Part shown: positions 6,156 to 9,619 of the stretch, piece after piece
Layout: each line of letters starts with the position of its first letter
Position numbering within the stretch: the stretch's first letter is position 1
DNA from: Candidatus Omnitrophota bacterium
GTDB taxonomy: Bacteria > Ratteibacteria > UBA8468 > B48-G9 > JAFGKM01
Assembly: GCA_023819545.1 (NCBI GenBank)
Contig: JAMWCA010000043.1
Span: forward strand, 1 to 9,619
Direction of reading: 5' to 3'
DNA: 9,619 nt
Translations under genes and position numbers: made by a program
The notes under the pieces: model-generated
What the model saw: only the letters and a program-made list of their open reading frames with translations
What the model was told of the DNA's origin: nothing
Database searches by the model: none

Positions 6156-7322
6156 ATGGTTTTTGGAAATTTATTTTTTGATATATGTAAAATTAAAAAA
6201 GCAAAAACAAAAAGGATTTCCAGTTTTGATATTGAAGGAAGAAATAAGGATTACTGGACAATAGAACCTAATCAAACAAAATTACTCGCTGAAATTGATG
6301 GTCCTGGATGCATAACTCATATTTGGATGACTCAGGGAGGTCCTTTATTTCTTTACAGAGAGGTAATTTTGAAATTTTACTGGGATGGTGAAGAAAATCC
6401 AAGTATTCTTGTTCCTCTTGGTGATTTTTTCTGTTTGGGGCATTCTCTTGTTAATTCATTTTGCTCCCTTCCTTTTACTGCATCTACTTCAAACCCATAT
6501 AAATTTGGTGCAGGATGTGCTTTAAATTGTTATTTACCAATGCCCTTTAGAAAAAATGCAAGGATTGAAATAGAAAATCAAGGGAATCAGCCATATAATC
6601 AGTATTTTTATATTGATTATGAAATTTATCCGGATGATTTTGATGAAAATATTGCCTATTTACACGCAAATTGGAAAAGAGAAAATCCTACTCCTGGTTG
6701 GGGTCCAGAAATTCGTGTTAATTCACCACAAGCAAATATAGTAAATAAAGAAGAAATAGCATATAAAAATAATTATGAAATACTCTATGCAGAAGGTGTT
6801 GGACATTATATTGGATGTAATATTTCAGTTACAAACTTTCACGGAACATGGTGGGGAGAAGGAGATGATATGATTTGGGTAGATGGATATAAATGGCCAC
6901 CAGATTTACATGGAACTGGTAGTGAAGATTATTTTAATCAGGCATGGGGAATGCAGAATAATGCTTTCTTATTTAATGGCTCTTCAATTTTTGAAAACTT
7001 TTCTATTTTTGGTCATAATCTTTATGATGGCCAATTACAAGGTGGATATCAGACATCATATATTTTTCATTTAACAAATCCAGTTCATTTTAAAAAATCA
7101 ATAAAAGTAACAATTGAGTCAGGACATGGAAATCACACACAAAATGATTATTCTTCAACTGCATATTGGTATCAGATTGAACCACATAAAAAATTTGATA
7201 TTTTACCTGTTGAAAAGAGATATCCTGTTTTGTTTTCTTTTGTCAATCCAGAAAGTTTAAAAACAGAAAAAAGAGAAATAATAATAACAGAAGAAATGAA
7301 AGAAATGAAGAAAAAGATATGA
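6156..7322 (+). CDS. GH172-type glycoside hydrolase (DUF2961)
   Basis: A 388-residue protein of the DUF2961 family, now associated with GH172, whose characterised members act on fructo- or arabinofuranosides. Visible in order: RISSFDIEGRNKDYW (20-34), IDGPGCITHIWMT (47-59), VILKFYWDGEENPSILVPLG (70-89), the aromatic-rich middle, WWGEGDDMIWVDG (232-244) and HGTGSEDYFNQAWG (252-265). The two conserved acidic positions, Glu235 and Glu257, correspond to those proposed as catalytic in GH172 (from memory, not checked). The substrate cannot be inferred. There is no signal peptide, so it appears cytoplasmic, unlike many relatives. AAGGAGG (6143-6149) sits 6 bp before the ATG. The C-terminus ends in a Lys/Glu-rich stretch (ITEEMKEMKKKI) beyond the expected fold. 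The TGA overlaps an ATG of a tiny frame. Confidence 0.9.
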   Translation: MVFGNLFFDICKIKKAKTKRISSFDIEGRNKDYWTIEPNQTKLLAEIDGPGCITHIWMTQGGPLFLYREVILKFYWDGEENPSILVPLGDFFCLGHSLVNSFCSLPFTASTSNPYKFGAGCALNCYLPMPFRKNARIEIENQGNQPYNQYFYIDYEIYPDDFDENIAYLHANWKRENPTPGWGPEIRVNSPQANIVNKEEIAYKNNYEILYAEGVGHYIGCNISVTNFHGTWWGEGDDMIWVDGYKWPPDLHGTGSEDYFNQAWGMQNNAFLFNGSSIFENFSIFGHNLYDGQLQGGYQTSYIFHLTNPVHFKKSIKVTIESGHGNHTQNDYSSTAYWYQIEPHKKFDILPVEKRYPVLFSFVNPESLKTEKREIIITEEMKEMKKKI

Positions 7323-7399
7323 GAAGGTTGGGAAACTGGGAAAAGTTGAAAGATTTAATTTCAAAGAGAGGATTTGAGAAGAAAAAATTTTTCACCTAA
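7319..7399 (+). CDS. Possible 26-residue small ORF, ATGA-coupled
   Basis: An ATG at 7319 overlaps the TGA of the GH172-type gene (ATGA) and opens a frame ending in TAA at 7397-7399: MRRLGNWEKLKDLISKRGFE followed by KKKFFT. It is strongly basic and could form one amphipathic helix. No independent ribosome binding site is visible, so expression would depend on re-initiation. It may equally be a gene remnant or chance: the 99-bp gap before the dehydrogenase is rich in A and G and has no other content except an AT-only inverted repeat. Confidence 0.2.
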   Translation: MRRLGNWEKLKDLISKRGFEKKKFFT

Positions 7400-7406
7400 A
7401 TTTTTT
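7382..7406 (+). repeat. AT-only perfect inverted repeat before the dehydrogenase
   Basis: AAAAAATTT (7382-7390), a 7-base loop, then AAATTTTTT (7398-7406). The arms are exactly complementary over 9 bp and end 3 bp before the AAGGAG ribosome binding site. Lacking G-C pairs it would be weak; it could be a feeble attenuator, a leader structure, or chance in A/T-run-rich DNA. Confidence 0.3.
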
Positions 7407-7421
7407 AAAAAGGAGTGGAAA

Positions 7422-8441
7422 ATGAAGGCAGCATTTTTAATAAAACCTTACAATATTGAAATAAGAGAAATAGAAAAACCAGATATAAAAAATCAAGATG
7501 ATGTTTTGATAAGAATTAGAAGTGTTGGTGTATGTGGTTCTGATATCCATTATTATAAAGAGGGTAGAATAGGTGATTTTGTTGTGAAAGAACCATTGAT
7601 ACTTGGACATGAAAGTTCAGGAATAATTGAAAAGGTTGGCAAAAGGGTCAAGGATTTAAAAGAGGGTGATAGAGTTGCTATAGAACCAGGGATTCCATGT
7701 AGAAAATGTGATTATTGTAAACAAGGGAGATATAATCTTTGTCCTTATGTCAAATTTTTTGCAACTCCTCCTATTAACGGAACATTTTGTGAATATATTG
7801 TTCATCCTTCTGATTTTGTTTATAAAATACCGGATAATATTTCTCTTGATGAAGCAACTTTAATTGAACCATTTTCTGTTGGACTTCATGCTTGCAATTT
7901 AGTGAACTTAAAACCAGGTGAAAATGTAATAATTTCAGGACTTGGACCAGTTGGTATTCTTTCGTTATTATCTGCTAAAATTTATGGTGCAATTGTTTAT
8001 GGTATAGAAAAAAATGACAAGAGAATTGAATTAGCTAAAAGTTTTGGTGCTGAATTTATATTTGATACAAAAGAAATAGAAATTAAAAAAATAAAAAATT
8101 TATTAAAAGATAAAGTGGATGTTGTTTTTGAATGTTCTGGTTTTTTAGGTTTAATGGAAGAAACAATCTACTGGGTTAAAAGGGGTGGAAGAATTGTATT
8201 TATTGGACTTGGGACTGATTTTTTAAACCTTAATGTAGCAAAAATAACAAACGATGAATTGAAGATTTATGGAATTTTTAGATATGTAAATACTTATAAA
8301 AGAGCAATAGAGATAATTGATAAAAATAAGATTAATCTTAAAAATTTGATAAGTAAAAATTTCCCAATTGATAAAGTAAAAGATGCGCTTGAATATCCAG
8401 AAAAAAATTCAAATTGTGTTAAGGTAATTGTGAATCCATAA
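7422..8441 (+). CDS. Zinc- and NAD-dependent sorbitol/xylitol-type dehydrogenase
   Basis: A 339-residue medium-chain dehydrogenase of the polyol type, which would oxidise a sugar alcohol to the ketose in the cytoplasm. The catalytic zinc site is Cys38 (GVCGSDIHYYKEG), His63-Glu64 (LGHES) and Glu149 (IEPFSVGLHA), the ligand set of sorbitol dehydrogenases. The structural zinc site is complete: Cys93, 96, 99 and 107 (CRKCDYCKQG...C). The coenzyme motif is GLGPVG at 173-178; an acidic Glu196 at the end of the following strand suggests NAD over NADP. The ATG at 7422 is chosen because AAGGAG (7410-7415) is 6 bp upstream; an in-frame TTG at 7374 has no site. It ends 3 bp from the stop of the convergent propeller gene. 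It probably shares a transcript with the GH172-type gene. L-threonine or other alcohol dehydrogenase activity cannot be excluded. Confidence 0.93.
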   Translation: MKAAFLIKPYNIEIREIEKPDIKNQDDVLIRIRSVGVCGSDIHYYKEGRIGDFVVKEPLILGHESSGIIEKVGKRVKDLKEGDRVAIEPGIPCRKCDYCKQGRYNLCPYVKFFATPPINGTFCEYIVHPSDFVYKIPDNISLDEATLIEPFSVGLHACNLVNLKPGENVIISGLGPVGILSLLSAKIYGAIVYGIEKNDKRIELAKSFGAEFIFDTKEIEIKKIKNLLKDKVDVVFECSGFLGLMEETIYWVKRGGRIVFIGLGTDFLNLNVAKITNDELKIYGIFRYVNTYKRAIEIIDKNKINLKNLISKNFPIDKVKDALEYPEKNSNCVKVIVNP

Positions 8442-8444
8442 AAT

Positions 8445-9458
8445 TCAAATTATAAATTCTTCTTCTCTAATTGAATATCCTCTTATATGTCCATTTGGTG
8501 CATCGTCAACAATATAATTTACTATATAGATTTCACCATCAGCAAATTGAATCCAGCCAGAATATCCAGTATCTGAATATTTACTTCTATCATAATCAAT
8601 TGGTTTTATTCTTGTATGTGCCTTGTTCCTTTCCTTTGCAAGTGCAGATTCAATATCTGTTAATGTTGCGAAAAAGTTTTGTGTCCACCATCCAAGCCAT
8701 CCTTTCCCTCCTTGACAAAATCTATGTGTTATTAAAATATATCCACTTTTCAAAATCCCACTTACAGGTCTATGACAACCTGGAATTGGAAATGGATAAG
8801 GTCCTTCCCATGTATTACCGCTATCGTAAGAAATTGCCTTGAAACAATCAAGTCCAATAAAACTATTTTCTCTCATAAAACAAACAAGTTCACTTGTTGG
8901 TAATTCAAGTATAGACCCTTCACATAAATTTAGACCTTGTTTTGAAGCAATGAAAAATGGGCCTTCCCATTTTTTACCTTTATTATCTGAAATATATAAC
9001 ATCTGCTCAAGGAAACCTTTCTCACTATATCTCTGATTTGCGATTAACCATCTTCCATTTTTTAGTTCCTTCAACTTATCAGGAACAAATCCGGGAATAG
9101 GCAATTCAATTTTTTCACTCCAACTTTTTCCTTCATCCCAACTATACCACATATATAATTTTCTGTTTTTAATTTCTTTTTCTCCAGCTCCTTTATCGCA
9201 TATAACAATTGTTCTACCATCTCTTAAAAAAGAAATCCTTGGACAGTTCCATCCAGAAGAAATTTCTGATAATGGTTTTTTTTGTTTCCATGTTCTTCCT
9301 CTATCAAAACTCTCCGTAAAAACAACCCTTGAATAACTTCTGTCAGAATGATGTTTACATTCAAGAAATACACATATTAATTTATCAGAGGGAAGTAAAA
9401 CTAAATCTGGAAATGCCTCATAAATACTATCATCCCTACTAACAATAAATTTTTCCAT
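8445..9458 (-). CDS. Asp-box (BNR) six-bladed propeller protein, sialidase-like
   Basis: A 337-residue protein with four Asp-boxes of the S-x-D-x-G-x-T/S/K-W type: SFDRGRTW (50-57), SWDEGKSW (106-113), SDNKGKKW (157-164, a degenerate box) and SYDSGNTW (210-217), spaced about 50 residues apart as in the six-bladed sialidase fold. The start reads IYEAFPDLVLLPSDKLICVF, where true exo-sialidases carry FRIP with the first Arg of their triad; here the Arg is missing, so sialic acid is doubtful as substrate and another glycan, or no catalysis, is possible. There is no signal peptide, so it is probably cytoplasmic. AAGGA (9464-9468, minus strand) is 5 bp before the ATG, and a good promoter lies upstream. 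It converges tail to tail with the polyol dehydrogenase and is divergent from the next gene. Confidence 0.9.
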   Translation of the reverse strand: MEKFIVSRDDSIYEAFPDLVLLPSDKLICVFLECKHHSDRSYSRVVFTESFDRGRTWKQKKPLSEISSGWNCPRISFLRDGRTIVICDKGAGEKEIKNRKLYMWYSWDEGKSWSEKIELPIPGFVPDKLKELKNGRWLIANQRYSEKGFLEQMLYISDNKGKKWEGPFFIASKQGLNLCEGSILELPTSELVCFMRENSFIGLDCFKAISYDSGNTWEGPYPFPIPGCHRPVSGILKSGYILITHRFCQGGKGWLGWWTQNFFATLTDIESALAKERNKAHTRIKPIDYDRSKYSDTGYSGWIQFADGEIYIVNYIVDDAPNGHIRGYSIREEEFII

Positions 9459-9476
9459 TTCTATCCTTCTTTCATA

Positions 9477-9505
9477 ATTATAATTTTTTTTGATATTTTT
9501 TTCAA
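9477..9505 (-). promoter_or_regulatory. Promoter for the Asp-box propeller gene
   Basis: On the minus strand: TTGAAA (9505-9500), 17 bp, TATAAT (9482-9477), a near-consensus sigma70 promoter, followed within 20 bp by the ribosome binding site and the ATG at 9458. It interlocks with the plus-strand promoter of the divergent gene. Confidence 0.6.
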
Positions 9506-9517
9506 AAATTTTAAAAT
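9490..9517 (+). promoter_or_regulatory. Promoter for the divergent partial CDS
   Basis: TTGATA (9490-9495), 16 bp, TAAAAT (9512-9517). The predicted start near 9524 leaves a short leader carrying AAGGAGG (9528-9534), the same layout as the promoter at 3263. AT-rich background lowers confidence. Confidence 0.5.
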
Positions 9518-9539
9518 AAGATATAAAAAGGAGGAAAAA

Positions 9540-9619
9540 ATGTTATTTACAGAAACTAATGTTCCTTTAGAGTTTTCTTTGAAAAGTGAGAAAAGATATA
9601 AAGATATTTTCAATGAAGT
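9540..9619 (+). CDS. Partial CDS, possible DUF5060-type glycoside hydrolase N-terminus
   Basis: Only 26 codons are inside the window: MLFTETNVPLEFSLKSEKRY followed by KDIFNE and on past the edge. AAGGAGG (9528-9534) 5 bp before the ATG makes the start firm. The pattern (E/F-S-K-S-K-Y-D-FNEV) resembles the opening strand of the DUF5060 domain that precedes some glycoside hydrolase catalytic domains, and would suit the neighbouring glycosidase genes, but the stretch is too short to be sure. No signal peptide is seen. It is divergently transcribed from the propeller gene. Confidence 0.8.
   Translation, partial: MLFTETNVPLEFSLKSEKRYKDIFNE

Noticed and set aside
7374..7376. TTG start extending the polyol dehydrogenase by 16 residues
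   Set aside because: It has no ribosome binding site, and the ATG at 7422 has one at ideal distance and gives the family's usual N-terminus.
8436..8462. Terminator hairpin between the convergent genes
   Set aside because: Only a weak, interrupted A/T inverted repeat is present, overlapping both stops; there is no GC stem with a T-tail.
8471..9036. Plus-strand open frames opposite the Asp-box gene
   Set aside because: They lack ribosome binding sites and protein-like patterns, and lie antisense to a convincing gene.

Overview
The window is a very AT-rich, gene-dense bacterial segment with short spacers, AAGGAGG-type ribosome binding sites and mostly TAA stops (two genes end in TGA; no intact gene ends in TAG). 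The mix of a DUF2961/GH172-type protein, an Asp-box propeller, a sulfatase remnant, a uroporphyrinogen-decarboxylase-like remnant and several zinc/NAD(P) dehydrogenases resembles glycan- and sugar-degrading lineages such as PVC-type bacteria, Omnitrophota and related candidate phyla. That placement is inference from gene content; there is no rRNA or other phylogenetic marker here.

Region 1 (1-3254, + strand) is a tight operon: ribBA (cut at its 5' end by the window edge), an unrecognised TIM-barrel/aldo-keto-reductase-like protein, ribH, and an alpha/beta-hydrolase esterase. Junctions are an 8-bp overlap, then 12- and 5-bp gaps. RibBA makes both precursors that lumazine synthase (RibH) needs, apart from the RibD steps, so the core is riboflavin synthesis; the other two genes have no obvious role in it.

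Region 2 (3263-3841) is a small exported protein with its own good sigma70-type promoter and a strong ribosome binding site.

Region 3 (3834-6140) is a gene graveyard. It holds, in order: the 5' third of a sulfatase (+) whose start codon appears changed to ATT; the N-terminal half of a medium-chain dehydrogenase (-) with a frameshift and an in-frame TAG; a second full-length dehydrogenase (-) with a frameshift; the tail of an unknown gene (-); the N-terminus of a URO-D family protein (+); and an unrecognised tail (+). Three of the lesions look like single-base losses in homopolymers, so both true pseudogene decay and sequence error or a chimeric assembly must be considered.

Region 4 (6156-9619) is intact again. 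A GH172/DUF2961-type glycosidase and a sorbitol-dehydrogenase-type enzyme lie on the + strand, converging with an Asp-box (sialidase-like) protein on the - strand. That gene is divergent, from overlapping promoters, to a final partial CDS that may begin a DUF5060-type glycoside hydrolase. None of these has a visible signal peptide, so an intracellular saccharide-processing locus is plausible: glycosidases release sugar units and the dehydrogenase oxidises a polyol or sugar. I see no clear evidence of a wholly new system. The most unusual parts are the mosaic pseudogene region and the uncharacterised protein embedded in the riboflavin operon.
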